Shown: piece after piece, positions 26,601 through 36,792 of the stretch
Numbering within the stretch: position 1 is the stretch's first letter
Layout: each line of letters starts with the position of its first letter
Assembly (NCBI RefSeq): GCF_003363135.1
Contig: NZ_QRBB01000001.1
Location: 1,364,001-1,428,000, forward strand
Direction: 5' to 3'
DNA length: 64,000 bases
DNA from: Alteriqipengyuania lutimaris
GTDB lineage: Bacteria > Pseudomonadota > Alphaproteobacteria > Sphingomonadales > Sphingomonadaceae
Position numbers and translations under genes: made by a program
The notes under the pieces: model-generated
Seen by the model: only the letters and a program-made list of their open reading frames with translations
What the model was told of the DNA's origin: nothing
Databases searched by the model: none

Positions 26601-27080
26601 TTCCTTCCCGCGCCGCTCGACGGGTTCGGGGTGCAGGCGAACTACACCTATATCGACAGCGAGGGCCTGCCCAACAGCTTCCTCAATGCAGGGGCCGTTC
26701 CGGAGGATTCGCCGATCCCGCCTTCGGGCAACCTGCCGCTGGAGCAGCTGTCCAAGCACAACTACAACATCGCCGGGTTCTACGAGAAGGGACCGATCTC
26801 GCTGCGTGCGGCCTATAACTGGCGTTCGCGCTTCCTGCTGACCGCGGCGGACGTGATCTTCCCGTACTACTCGATCTTCAACGAGCCGACCGGCCAGCTC
26901 GATGCTTCGGTGTTCTTCAACCTCAGCGACAGCATCAAGGTGGGTGTGCAGGGCGTGAACCTCCTCAACGAGGTGACGAAGACGACGCAGGCCTATGCGG
27001 GCGATCCGGACGCGCTGGCGCCGCGGTCCTACTTCATGAACGACCGCCGGTTCTCGTTCATCGTTCGCGGCAACTTCTAG
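23652..27080 (+). CDS. TonB-dependent receptor (Caulobacter-type), probable xylo-oligosaccharide uptake
   Basis: The 1142-residue protein has a cleavable signal peptide (SSVALGGFVTGGAALAQ), an acidic spacer, and a TonB-box-like ENLIVVSGIRQS. The plug domain (DAITAEDIGALPDRSVTEAL, then QRVPGIAINR and VTVRGLNFVRSEFNG) precedes a long beta-barrel that ends in the terminal phenylalanine of outer-membrane proteins (FIVRGNF). The layout is that of the Caulobacter TonB receptor subfamily, which imports large plant oligosaccharides. Start 23652 has GGGGGAG at fair spacing; ATGs at 23634, 23658 and 23661 are alternatives. Neighbouring xylan enzymes and the shared operator make xylo-oligosaccharides, perhaps with glucuronyl side chains, the likely cargo. 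A strong terminator follows the gene. Confidence 0.92.
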   Translation: MAMMLKGRMNDRGFGGFRTLLRVGVSSVALGGFVTGGAALAQDRPQTTDTEQAGEPEQGAEPTQVEENLIVVSGIRQSLANSQDIKRDADTVVDAITAEDIGALPDRSVTEALQRVPGIAINRFAGSNDPDHFSVEGSGVTVRGLNFVRSEFNGRTAFAAGVGGQALNFADVSPELLGSVIISKNATAEQIEGGLAGTVNLNTRKPFDKSGFRLGFSAEANYGDFRKEWTPTGSLLVSNTWDTEIGRFGVLASGSYSRIKSRADGLQIANYQTRDGQRVLAANADNLFVCRNPLPSQSDQQTLPPGGAACGNFGTPGADGFADYADYRVAPVGGQFRTQEFDRQRDAFAFSGQFESIDGRTLITAEYIRSHSTNEWGEYTYETAPDLGEYSTYPLGCQQNANGPRQTDNQGTFNPDDEQPPRAQCPVGGFEDWLYDENGLFQSGYIVDASNGWRGAVNNYDPTLGTGGSPYVPVGGSQYSLARRQVKDEVTNEDYSINLRSELTDKLTLSMDAQYATSKKENLDFSVFGSTFADSELDLTGDLPVVVPHAPQFLGYTWSAPSPELEAAAADDATYFGDPRFQFWRAAMDHAELSTGDQFALRADLDYEFEPDSFIRRAKVGARFQGRDQEVRYSTYNWGMLSEVWSGSRPINFADTPADQMTRYDFPNFFRGEVPGAPGAFYYGGDLIGDYDGTVDFLRSVQALTTQAGGSPTWNPLAERGGATPDGYLPTEIQTVDQDDYAVYGMLTFGSDTLLGDVRFSGNIGLRYVNTSLVSRGARGPGSRADLNIADPFSVRCAEREVADGPNAGQTVRPGGICLRGEAAYNALQEFVDGSFNYTQVRNDYDFLLPSLNLKFGLTDDLILRFAASKVITPPDNGLIRNYFTASLTPEGTFTGTAGNPLLSPASAKQFDVSLEWYFAAVGSLTLNGFYKEIDDFFYQEIREDTITNASGDTRDVTVRGPANFDGTGKVKGFEVAYQQTFDFLPAPLDGFGVQANYTYIDSEGLPNSFLNAGAVPEDSPIPPSGNLPLEQLSKHNYNIAGFYEKGPISLRAAYNWRSRFLLTAADVIFPYYSIFNEPTGQLDASVFFNLSDSIKVGVQGVNLLNEVTKTTQAYAGDPDALAPRSYFMNDRRFSFIVRGNF

Positions 27081-27101
27081 GGCCGCGACGCCACGGGGGA
27101 A

Positions 27102-27137
27102 GGGGCCGTCACGCTGGAAGGCGTGGCGGCCCCTTTT
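27102..27137 (+). terminator. Rho-independent terminator after the TonB receptor gene
   Basis: The 13-bp stem GGGGCCGTCACGC / GCGTGGCGGCCCC is paired throughout, with one G-U wobble. It has the loop TGGAAG and is followed directly by TTTTGGTTT. It begins 21 bp after the receptor stop codon. Confidence 0.85.
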
Positions 27138-27204
27138 GGTTTAAGTGCTGCGCTGAGGGGGCAATGCTTGCCGGGGCTGCACCTCATCCAACAGAACATG
27201 CGTC

Positions 27205-27288
27205 GGCCCGGACTTGATCCGGGCCCGGTGCTTCTTCCTTCCGCAAGTTCTCAAAAATAAGCACCGGCCCCAGTGGTTAACCCTGGGG
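27205..27288. repeat. Nested palindromic element, REP-like
   Basis: Three inverted repeats follow each other. GGCCCGGA/TCCGGGCC has a 5-nt loop (27205-27225). CCGGTGCTT/AAGCACCGG lies at 27225-27233 and 27259-27267. CCCCAG/CTGGGG encloses the palindrome GGTTAACC (27268-27288). CCGGACTTGATCCGG-type units are, from memory, frequent intergenic repeats in alphaproteobacterial genomes. Only one copy occurs in this window. Confidence 0.5.
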
Positions 27289-27356
27289 TGACGCGGACCT
27301 TGCGCGGGGCTTCTGGCAATCTGCGCCAGACCCGCATTCGCAAGCTCGCCACATAC

Positions 27357-27387
27357 GAAAAGACCCGCCCCGAATGGTCGGGACGGG
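27357..27387 (-). terminator. Rho-independent terminator for the GH3-GH3-GH10 unit
   Basis: Read on the minus strand, CCCGTCCCGA / TCGGGGCGGG forms a 10-bp stem with one mismatch and a 4-nt loop, followed by TCTTTTC. It lies 43 bp after the GH10 stop codon. Confidence 0.75.
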
Positions 27388-27429
27388 CCTGCTTGTATCG
27401 AGCCTCGCGGCTGGTGCGCTACTCCGCGT

Positions 27430-28629
27430 TCAAGCGTTCTTCAGCGCGTCCGCAATCGCGAAGCGCAGCGGCTTCGGGCTGTAGTCGGAGGCGTAGGGCG
27501 TGCCGCGCACTTCCATGCCGTCTTCGCGCATCGCAGGGTCGAAATACTGCAGCCAGTTGAACTTGTCGACCATGCCCCAGGCGAGGATATCGTCCAGATG
27601 CGCGTCGTATTCGAGCATCAGGTCGAAATAGCGGCGCGCGAAATCGGCCACCTTGGCATCGCGCGTGGCGATATTGCCGGGCAGCGCCTTGTCCTTCACG
27701 TCGAACTCCGTGATCAGCAGGCGGTATCCCATGCCGGTCACCTCGTCGAGGAAGGCGCGCCATTCGCGTTCGGCATAGGGGCCGACGCCGGTCGCCGGGT
27801 CGATCTCGAACATCTCGATATGCGACTGGATGCCCAGCGCATCGACCGGCGTGCCGCGCTTGCGGAACCCTTCGAGCAGGCGGAGCACGTCTGGCACGTG
27901 CTTGTTGCCGGTGATGTGCGCGGGCTCCCAGCTCATGTAGTCGTTGTAGACCAGCTGGCCTTGCGGGAGCTGTTCGCGCGCGGTGTGGAAGGCGAGGTCG
28001 AGCACCGCCTCCGGGCTGCCCATTGCGCGGCTGAGGCTCGTCTCGATCGGCATGTTGCGATCGTGGTCGATCGCCTCGTTGACGACGTCGTAGCTGGTGA
28101 TCTGGCCGCGATACCGGTCCGTTACCCGGCGGATATGGGTCGTGAGCAGGCGCTCTGCCTCCTGCACCGGGTTGGCGCCGAAATCGTAGGTGTTGAGCCA
28201 GTCGGGGAACCACTGAGGGCGATGCCACAGCAGCGTATGCCCGCGCAGCGCCAGCCCCTTGGCCTGCGCGTAGGCGGCGATCTGGTCCATCCGGGTGAAG
28301 TCGAATGTCTCGGGGCCGGGGCGCACGGTCTGCCACTTCATCTCGTTCTCGGGCACAACCATGCCGCATTCGGCCTCGACCAGCGCGGTGTAGCGCGGGT
28401 TCTGGACCGATCCGGTATCGGTGCGCCCCGGGGTCGAGGAAATCGCGGTCCCGAAATGGCGGCCGCCCCGCTGTGCAAGCGCGTCGAGGCTTGCGTCGGC
28501 CGCGGGTGCCATCGGCACGGGAGCGGACGCCGCGCCGCCCAGCCCCTGCGCCGCGCATCCCGCAAGGGGTAGGGCCGCCATCCCGGCGAGGACGCCCCGC
28601 CGGCTGGTCTCGATACTTTCGATACTCAT
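27430..28629 (-). CDS. GH10 endo-1,4-beta-xylanase, lipoprotein with Tat-like leader
   Basis: The leader SRRGVLAGMAALPLAGC combines a twin-arginine-like start with a lipobox, placing Cys25 as the lipidated residue, so the enzyme is probably anchored in the envelope. The 399-residue protein has one GH10 TIM barrel: NEMKWQ near residue 95, HTLLWHRPQWFP near 131, the acid/base glutamate E185 in DVVNEAI and the nucleophile E308 in LLITEFD. It cuts the xylan backbone internally; the envelope location suits shortening of oligosaccharides imported by the receptor. ATG 28629 overlaps the stop of the upstream GH3 gene (ATGA). Confidence 0.94.
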   Translation of the reverse strand: MSIESIETSRRGVLAGMAALPLAGCAAQGLGGAASAPVPMAPAADASLDALAQRGGRHFGTAISSTPGRTDTGSVQNPRYTALVEAECGMVVPENEMKWQTVRPGPETFDFTRMDQIAAYAQAKGLALRGHTLLWHRPQWFPDWLNTYDFGANPVQEAERLLTTHIRRVTDRYRGQITSYDVVNEAIDHDRNMPIETSLSRAMGSPEAVLDLAFHTAREQLPQGQLVYNDYMSWEPAHITGNKHVPDVLRLLEGFRKRGTPVDALGIQSHIEMFEIDPATGVGPYAEREWRAFLDEVTGMGYRLLITEFDVKDKALPGNIATRDAKVADFARRYFDLMLEYDAHLDDILAWGMVDKFNWLQYFDPAMREDGMEVRGTPYASDYSPKPLRFAIADALKNA

Positions 28630-31007
28630 ACGATCTCCACTTCGACAGCGCGAAGCGATGCGCTGCTGTTGCCGACCGACACGGTGACCGGGCCCGGCTC
28701 GTTGACTTCCTCCATCGCGCGATTCCAGATCGCGAGACGTCGCGGTTCGATTTCGAAGCGCACGGTCCGCGCCTCGCCCGGGGCCAGCGTGACCCGCTCG
28801 AACCCCTTGAGTTCGAGCACGGGCTGCGTGACCGACGCGTTGGTACGCGTGATATACAGCTGTACGACCTCGTCCCCCGCCTGTTCACCCGTGTTGCGCA
28901 CGTCGACCTCCACCACCAGCGGCTCGTCGGCGCGGAAGCGGCGCTTGGCGGGGCGGGGTTCGGAGATGGCAAACGTCGTGTAGCTGAGCCCGTGGCCGAA
29001 GGGGAACAGCGGAGTCGCCTCGTCGAACAGGTAGCCGCGCAGGGCGCTCGGCTTATGATTGTAATAGAGCGGCACCTGGCCCTCGTTGCGCGCGACCGAG
29101 ACCGGCAGCTTGGCCCCCGGATTGATACGCCCCAGCAGCGCCTCGGCAATCGCAGTGCCGCCTTCCTGCCCCGCGTACCAGCATTCGAGGAGCGCATCCG
29201 CCTTCTCGGCCACGTTGGGCCAGCTCGGCGGGCGACCGTTGATCGCGCACACGACCAGCGGCTTGCCCAGCGCGGCGAGCGCATCGACCAGTTCGTTCTG
29301 CTCGCCGACGATATCGATCTCGGTCCGGTCGCCGAGGTGGTTCTTGGCGAAGCCTTCGCGGCTGGTCTGCTCGGTATCGCCGATGGCGAGGATAATCGTA
29401 TCGGCGCCCTTCGCCACCTCGACCGCCTCGGCGATCAGGCGCAGGTTCTCGGCGCGGTCGGCGAGTTCGATGATGTCCTGCGAGCGATCCTCGCTGGTGG
29501 TGATAAACACGCCCTGCGCGGTGACGAAGTCGGCATCGGGCGCGATCGCGCGCAGGCCTTCGATCAGGCTGACGGTCTGCTTCGGCACGCTCGAATAGCC
29601 GCCGAGGCGCGCGATGGCGTGGTTGGGGCCGATAACGGCGACGCGGCCCATCGTGGCCGGTCTCAGCGGCAGCGTATTGTCGCGGTTGGTCAGCAGGCAC
29701 AGGCCCTTGCGCGCCGCCTCAAGCGCCAGCGCGCGTGCCTCGGCATTGCCGGTAATGCGCTGCGCCAGCGCGGCGTCGCCATAGGGGTTCTCGAACAGGC
29801 CGGCGCGGAACTTGATCGCGAGCATCCGCGCGCAGGCGGTGTCGACCAGCTCGACCGGGATGCGCCCGGCCTCGACTGCGTCCTGCAGGGTCGCGTAGGC
29901 CATGCCGTCGGGCAGCTCGCTGTCGACGCCCGCCAGCAGCGCCTGATGCGCAGCATCTTCGAGGTCGGTCGCGACATGGTGGAGCGTCGCGAGTTCGTTG
30001 ACGCCGCCGTAATCGCTCACGATCACGCCGTCGAAACCCCATTCGCGGCGCAGAACCTGGCCCAGCAGCCATGTGTTCGCGTGGCTGGGGATGCCGTCGA
30101 TCTCGTTATAGCTCGGCATCACCGCACCGATGCTCGTGCGGCGAACCACTTCGCGGAAGGGCGGGAAGAAGTTCTCGCGCAGCTCGCGCTCGGAGAGCTG
30201 GGCGGGGGAGACGTTGTTGCCCGCCTCGGGCTGGCCGTGCCCGGTCATGTGCTTGAGGGTGGCGAACACCTTGCCCTCGCGCAGTTTGTCGAACTTGCCT
30301 GGCCCCTGAAGGCCCTCGACCGCCGCAACGCCCATCTCCGCACACAGGTACGGGTCTTCGCCCCAGGTTTCCTCGATGCGGCCCCAGCGCGGATCGCGCA
30401 CGATGTCGACCACCGGGCTGAGCACCAGCGGCACGCCGCGTGCGCGGACCTCGCGCGCCGTCACCGACTGGACGCGGCGCATCAGGTCGGTGTCGAAGCT
30501 GCCCGCGAGCGCGATCGCCTGCGGGAACATCGTGGCTTCGGTGGCCATGTAGCCGTGGAGCGATTCCTCGTGAAGCAGCACGGGGATGCCCAGCCGCGTG
30601 TCCTCCACCGCCCAGCGCTGGAGCGCGTTGATGAATTCGACCGTCTGCTCCGGCGTGCGCCAGCGCGCAGCGGTGCCGCCCGCCGCGCCCGAGATGCCGG
30701 GCACGCCGCGCTTGTCGCTGGGGCGGGTGACGTGGCCAATCCCTTCGGGGAAGGCCGCGCTGGCCTTGGCGGCATCGAAGGCGAGCCCGTCGATCATGTC
30801 CGCCTTGTCCGCCCACGCGGTGCGGATCTGCGCGATCTTTTCCGCCAGCGTCATGCGCGCCATCAGGTCCGCCACGCGCGCCGTGATCGGCGCGCGCGCA
30901 TCCCTGTAGAGCGCACCGCCCTGCGCGAGCGCCGCGGGTGCCTGCGCAATCGCGAGCGCGGTCAGGCTGCTTTTCGCGAGCAGCCCGATCGCGCCGCGCC
31001 GTGTCAT
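28626..31007 (-). CDS. GH3 beta-xylosidase/beta-glucosidase (BglX-like), copy 1
   Basis: This encodes 793 residues from ATG 31007 with a twin-arginine-like leader (MTRRGAIGLLAKSSLTALA, ending APAALA). GH3 N-domain motifs are LMARMTLAEKIAQIR, GIPVLLHEESLHGY, DPRWGRIEETWGEDP and KHMTGHGQPE. The nucleophilic aspartate is in GVIVSDYGG. The C-domain starts ARKGLCLLTNRDNTLPL, and a fibronectin-III-like domain ends the protein (VRNTGEQAGDEVVQLYI). Enzymes of this layout remove xylose or glucose from oligosaccharide ends in the periplasm. It is the second of three genes (GH3-GH3-GH10), 14 bp after its paralogue. Xylosidase activity is inferred from context. Confidence 0.9.
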   Translation of the reverse strand: MTRRGAIGLLAKSSLTALAIAQAPAALAQGGALYRDARAPITARVADLMARMTLAEKIAQIRTAWADKADMIDGLAFDAAKASAAFPEGIGHVTRPSDKRGVPGISGAAGGTAARWRTPEQTVEFINALQRWAVEDTRLGIPVLLHEESLHGYMATEATMFPQAIALAGSFDTDLMRRVQSVTAREVRARGVPLVLSPVVDIVRDPRWGRIEETWGEDPYLCAEMGVAAVEGLQGPGKFDKLREGKVFATLKHMTGHGQPEAGNNVSPAQLSERELRENFFPPFREVVRRTSIGAVMPSYNEIDGIPSHANTWLLGQVLRREWGFDGVIVSDYGGVNELATLHHVATDLEDAAHQALLAGVDSELPDGMAYATLQDAVEAGRIPVELVDTACARMLAIKFRAGLFENPYGDAALAQRITGNAEARALALEAARKGLCLLTNRDNTLPLRPATMGRVAVIGPNHAIARLGGYSSVPKQTVSLIEGLRAIAPDADFVTAQGVFITTSEDRSQDIIELADRAENLRLIAEAVEVAKGADTIILAIGDTEQTSREGFAKNHLGDRTEIDIVGEQNELVDALAALGKPLVVCAINGRPPSWPNVAEKADALLECWYAGQEGGTAIAEALLGRINPGAKLPVSVARNEGQVPLYYNHKPSALRGYLFDEATPLFPFGHGLSYTTFAISEPRPAKRRFRADEPLVVEVDVRNTGEQAGDEVVQLYITRTNASVTQPVLELKGFERVTLAPGEARTVRFEIEPRRLAIWNRAMEEVNEPGPVTVSVGNSSASLRAVEVEIV

Positions 31008-31021
31008 CCCCCCCAAGCGGC

Positions 31022-33424
31022 TCACGGCGTGACCGTCAGCGTCACGGACTGGAGGTCTTCGGAGTTCGGGCCGACCATGATGGTGAACTCGCCCGGTTCG
31101 ATGACCCGCTCCATCTCGCGGTTCCACATCATCAGCGAACGCGGTTCGATGGTGATAGAGACGGTGCGGCTCTCGCCCGGCTGCAGGGTGACACGCTCAA
31201 AGCCCGCGAGCTCCTTCACCGGCCGGGTGACCGAGCTGATCTCGTCGCGCAGGTAGACCTGCACGACCTCGTCGCCCGCCATCTCGCCGGTGTTGGTGAC
31301 CGTGGTGGCCACGGTGACCGGCTGCCCCACCGCGATGTTCGCGGAGGAGAGCACGGGCGCACTCATGGTGAAGTCGGTATAGCTGAGCCCGTAGCCGAAC
31401 GGGTAGAGCGGGGTCACCTCGTCGAACAGATACCCGCGCCGCGCGCTCGGCTTGTAGTTGTAGAAGTTGGGCACCTGGCCGACATTGCGCGCGGTCGTGA
31501 CCGGCATCTTGCCGCCCGGATTGACCCGCCCGAACAGCGCATCGGCAATCGCGGTGCCCTGCTGTTCGCCCGCGTACCAGGTTTCGAGGATCGCATCGGC
31601 TTCCTCGGCCACAGTGGGATAGCTCGGCGGGCGACCGTTCACGAGCACCGCGACGATCGGCTTGCCCAGTTCCCTGAGAGCCGCGAACAGTTCGTTCTGC
31701 TCGCCCACCAGGTCGAGGCTGGTGCGGTCGCCGAGATGTTCGGGCGCCCAGCCTTCGCGGCTGGTCTTCTCGGTATCGCCGATGAACAGCAGGATCGTGT
31801 CGGCATCGCGCGCGACCTCGACCGCTTCGGCGATCCGGCGGCGGTTTTCTTCCGGGTCGCCGAGTTCGACCTCGTCCTCCCACCAGTCGTCGTCGCCCTT
31901 GGTGATCTCCACGCCCAGCGAGTGAACGATGTTCGCCCGGTCGCCGACCAGCGCGCGAATGCCTTCCAGCGGAGTCACGCTGGCGCGCGGTTCGCCATAA
32001 TAGCCGCCCAGCCGAGCGACGTCGGCATTGGGGCCGATCACCGCGATGGTCGGCTTCGCGCCGCCTTCGGGCAGGTCGAGCGGCAGGACGCCGTCGTTCT
32101 TGAGCAGGACGAGCGACTTCTCCGCCGCCTTGCGGGCGAGAGCCACACCCTCGGGCCCGTTGGAGGTCAGCGCGGTTTCGAGGTCGGGCCATGGATCGTC
32201 GAACAGCCCGGCGTTGAACTTCATGGTCAGGAAGCGACGCACGGCAGTGTCGAGCGCCTCCATCGAGACCTTGCCTTCGGCCACGCTCGCGGCGAGGTTT
32301 TCGAACCCGTCGCCTTCGGGCAGGTCGACATCGACGCCCGAATTGATCGCGAGCTCACCGGCGGCCTTGTAGTCGGGCACGATCTTGTGCAGCCGCGCCA
32401 TGTCCTCGATCGCGTAGTAATCCGAAACCACCGCACCGCGGAAACCCCATTCGCCGCGCAGCACGTCGTTGAGCAGCCAGCTGTTGGAGTGCGAGGGGAT
32501 GCCGTCGATCTCGTTATAGCTCGCCATCACCGCTTCGATCGGCGTGCGGGTGACGACCTGCTCGAAGGGCGGGAAGAACTGCTCGCGCAGCGTGCGTTCG
32601 CTGATCTGCGCCGGACCGACATTGGTGCCGCTTTCGGGCTGGCCGTGGCCGGTCATGTGCTTGAGCGTGGCCATCACCTGACCATCCGGCAGCGCGAGGT
32701 CGGTGCCCGGGCCGCTCAGTCCCTCGACCGAAGCAACGCCCATTTCGCCGACGAGGAACGGATCTTCGCCGAAGGTTTCCTCGATCCGCCCCCAGCGCGG
32801 ATCGCGAGCGACGTCCACGACCGGAGAGAGAACCAGATGGACGCCGCGCGCGCGCACTTCGCCCGCAATCAGGTCGTTGATCTCGCGCACCAGATCTGGG
32901 TCCCAGGTGCTGGCGAGGCCGATCGATTGCGGGAAGGCGGTCGCATCCTTGGCCGCGAAACCGTGGAGCGATTCCTCGTGGAACAGCACTGGAATGCCCA
33001 GCCGCGTTTCCTCCATCGCCCATTTCTGCGCGTCGAGAACGTACTGGATGCTATCCTCGATGCTGCGGCGGGGCACTTCGCGCGGGGAAGTAGGGCCGAG
33101 CCTGTCGGAGGGGCGGGCGATCTGGCCGATCCCGTCGGGATAGACCTGGCTCGCCTTGGCCGGATCGAACACGTCGTCCTCGCCCTGGATCGCCGCCTTG
33201 CTGTTCCAGACGGTGATGATCTGGGCGACCTTCTCGTCCAGGGTCATGCGGGCCAGCAGGTCCTCGACCCGCTGTTCCACGGGCAGCGACGCATCCCAGT
33301 AGGGCGCATCGGCCATCGGTTTTTCGACCGCGACTTCCTGTGCGAGAAGCGGGGCTGTAACGGGTCCGGTAAGCGCCATCAGGGCAGCGCCCGCGGCAAG
33401 GCTGGCACGCAGCATAATACGCAT
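31022..33424 (-). CDS. GH3 beta-xylosidase/beta-glucosidase (BglX-like), copy 2
   Basis: The protein has 800 residues with a Sec signal peptide (MRIMLRASLAAGAALMALTG, ending PLLAQ). GH3 motifs are LLARMTLDEKVAQIITVW, GIPVLFHEESLHGF, DPRWGRIEETFGEDP, KHMTGHGQPESG, the nucleophile in AVVSDYYAI and the C-terminal fibronectin-like block TNTGEMAGDEVVQVYL. It is colinear with the adjacent copy 1 over its whole length, so the pair probably arose by tandem duplication and then diverged, including a change of export signal. ATG 33424 is the first gene of the unit; a perfect operator palindrome lies between it and the divergent GH67 gene. Longer frames upstream cross that operator and are rejected. Confidence 0.9.
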   Translation of the reverse strand: MRIMLRASLAAGAALMALTGPVTAPLLAQEVAVEKPMADAPYWDASLPVEQRVEDLLARMTLDEKVAQIITVWNSKAAIQGEDDVFDPAKASQVYPDGIGQIARPSDRLGPTSPREVPRRSIEDSIQYVLDAQKWAMEETRLGIPVLFHEESLHGFAAKDATAFPQSIGLASTWDPDLVREINDLIAGEVRARGVHLVLSPVVDVARDPRWGRIEETFGEDPFLVGEMGVASVEGLSGPGTDLALPDGQVMATLKHMTGHGQPESGTNVGPAQISERTLREQFFPPFEQVVTRTPIEAVMASYNEIDGIPSHSNSWLLNDVLRGEWGFRGAVVSDYYAIEDMARLHKIVPDYKAAGELAINSGVDVDLPEGDGFENLAASVAEGKVSMEALDTAVRRFLTMKFNAGLFDDPWPDLETALTSNGPEGVALARKAAEKSLVLLKNDGVLPLDLPEGGAKPTIAVIGPNADVARLGGYYGEPRASVTPLEGIRALVGDRANIVHSLGVEITKGDDDWWEDEVELGDPEENRRRIAEAVEVARDADTILLFIGDTEKTSREGWAPEHLGDRTSLDLVGEQNELFAALRELGKPIVAVLVNGRPPSYPTVAEEADAILETWYAGEQQGTAIADALFGRVNPGGKMPVTTARNVGQVPNFYNYKPSARRGYLFDEVTPLYPFGYGLSYTDFTMSAPVLSSANIAVGQPVTVATTVTNTGEMAGDEVVQVYLRDEISSVTRPVKELAGFERVTLQPGESRTVSITIEPRSLMMWNREMERVIEPGEFTIMVGPNSEDLQSVTLTVTP

Positions 33425-33472
33425 TGTCAGTCTCTCTCCCTCGGCCGCCTCGCTTGACTGGGCAGCCCTATG

Positions 33473-33485
33473 TGGTAGCGCTACC

Positions 33486-33486
<1 letters not shown>
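33473..33486. promoter_or_regulatory. LacI-type operator, copy 3, perfect palindrome
   Basis: TGGTAGCGCTACCA is fully symmetric over 14 bp and is the best copy in the window. It lies between the divergent GH3 and GH67 genes, and its last base is the A of the GH67 ATG at 33486. The downstream GH67 unit encodes the LacI protein itself, so autoregulation is expected. Confidence 0.85.
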
Positions 33487-35606
<2,120 letters not shown>

Positions 35607-35652
35607 TCCAGCCAATCACAGCGATGCTTGCTGAAAATCGGGAACGCGGTCT

Positions 35653-36792
35653 ATGGACCTGACGATGCAGGACGGATCCGAAGACCGCAAGAAGAGCGCG
35701 CGACAAGGGGGCAAACGCGGTGGGCGGCGGGGCAACTCCGCCCCGACCATTGGCGACGTGGCGCGCGAAGCAAATTGTTCGCCGATGACGGTCAGCCGCG
35801 TCATCAATGGCGAGGGCAATGTCCGCGAGGAGACGCAGGAGCTGGTGCTCGCCGCGATCCGCAAGCTCAAATATTCGCCCAACCGCGCTGCGCGCAGCCT
35901 CGCCGGCGGCGAGCAGCTGCGGGTTGCGCTGATGTTCGACAACCCCTCCGCCTCCTATCTCAGCGAATTCCTGATGGGCGCGCTGGAGGAAGCGACCCGC
36001 AACGATATCCATCTGGAAGTCCAGAGCTGCGAGAATCCGGGGGATGCCGCGCCGCTCGTGCGCAAGCTGGCCGAGGGCGGGATCAAGGGTTTCATTCTCC
36101 CGCCGCCCTTGTGCGACGATCAGGCCCTGCTCGATCTGGTCGGCGAGCTGGACGCGGTGGCGATCGCGGTCGGCCCGGGCCGGGCGACGGGCACGCACGG
36201 CGCGGTGATGATCGACGAATATCAGGCCGCCTACGACATGACGCGGCACATCATCGATCTGGGCCACGAACGGATCGGCTTCATCATCGGCAATCCCGAA
36301 CAGGTCGCCAGCGGACGGCGCCTGAACGGCTATTGCGCGGCGATCGAGGATGCGGGCCTCGAACCGCTCGACGAACTGATGGCGCAGGGCCGCTTCACCT
36401 ATCGTTCGGGCATGGCGGCGGCCGAAAAGCTGCTCGCCCTCGACCCGCGCCCGACCGCGATCTTCGCCTCGAACGATGACATGGCAGCCGCGACCGTCGC
36501 GGTCTGCCACCGCAACCACCTCGATGTGCCCAACGACATCACCGTCTGCGGCTTCGACGATACCGACATGGCGAGCACGATCTGGCCCGAGCTGACCACG
36601 GTCCGCCAGCCGATCCGCGAGATGACCGCCTGGGCCGTGACCGCAATCGCGCGGATCATGCGCGCGCGCCGGACCAACGAGCGGCTGACCCCCGAACAGA
36701 CGATCCTGCCTTATACCCTGGTGCGCCGCGAATCCGACGCAGCGCCCAGCCTGGTGCGCTCGTCATCCTCCGGCAAGAACGGCGAGCGATGA
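35653..36792 (+). CDS. LacI family transcriptional regulator of the hemicellulose/xylose locus (XylR-like)
   Basis: The 379-residue protein has a basic N-terminal tail (GGKRGGRRGN) before the LacI HTH PTIGDVAREANCSPMTVSRV. The hinge helix is NRAARSLAGG, with an effector domain of the GalR/LacI type (LRVALMFDNPSASYLSEF, GHERIGFIIGNPEQVASG, AIFASNDDMAAATV). It is the only LacI protein in the window, whereas eight matching palindromes are spread over 45 kb, so it is the obvious candidate to bind them. Xylose or an early pathway intermediate would be the inducer by analogy with Caulobacter XylR. It is encoded within the unit it would control and overlaps xylD by ATGA. Confidence 0.9.
   Translation: MDLTMQDGSEDRKKSARQGGKRGGRRGNSAPTIGDVAREANCSPMTVSRVINGEGNVREETQELVLAAIRKLKYSPNRAARSLAGGEQLRVALMFDNPSASYLSEFLMGALEEATRNDIHLEVQSCENPGDAAPLVRKLAEGGIKGFILPPPLCDDQALLDLVGELDAVAIAVGPGRATGTHGAVMIDEYQAAYDMTRHIIDLGHERIGFIIGNPEQVASGRRLNGYCAAIEDAGLEPLDELMAQGRFTYRSGMAAAEKLLALDPRPTAIFASNDDMAAATVAVCHRNHLDVPNDITVCGFDDTDMASTIWPELTTVRQPIREMTAWAVTAIARIMRARRTNERLTPEQTILPYTLVRRESDAAPSLVRSSSSGKNGER

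Larger units (their letters stand above)
27081..27429. other. 349-bp intergenic region between receptor and GH10 gene
   Basis: This is the only stretch over 300 bp without a gene. It separates two convergent units and holds a terminator for each strand, with a set of nested palindromes between them. I see no convincing coding frame, and the short 27273-27560 frame has no recognisable features. Confidence 0.8.

Noticed and set aside
28305..33457. Long plus-strand frames (983 and 839 codons) opposite the GH10 and GH3 genes
   Set aside because: Same composition artefact. The minus strand shows complete catalytic motifs, signal peptides and overlapping stops and starts.
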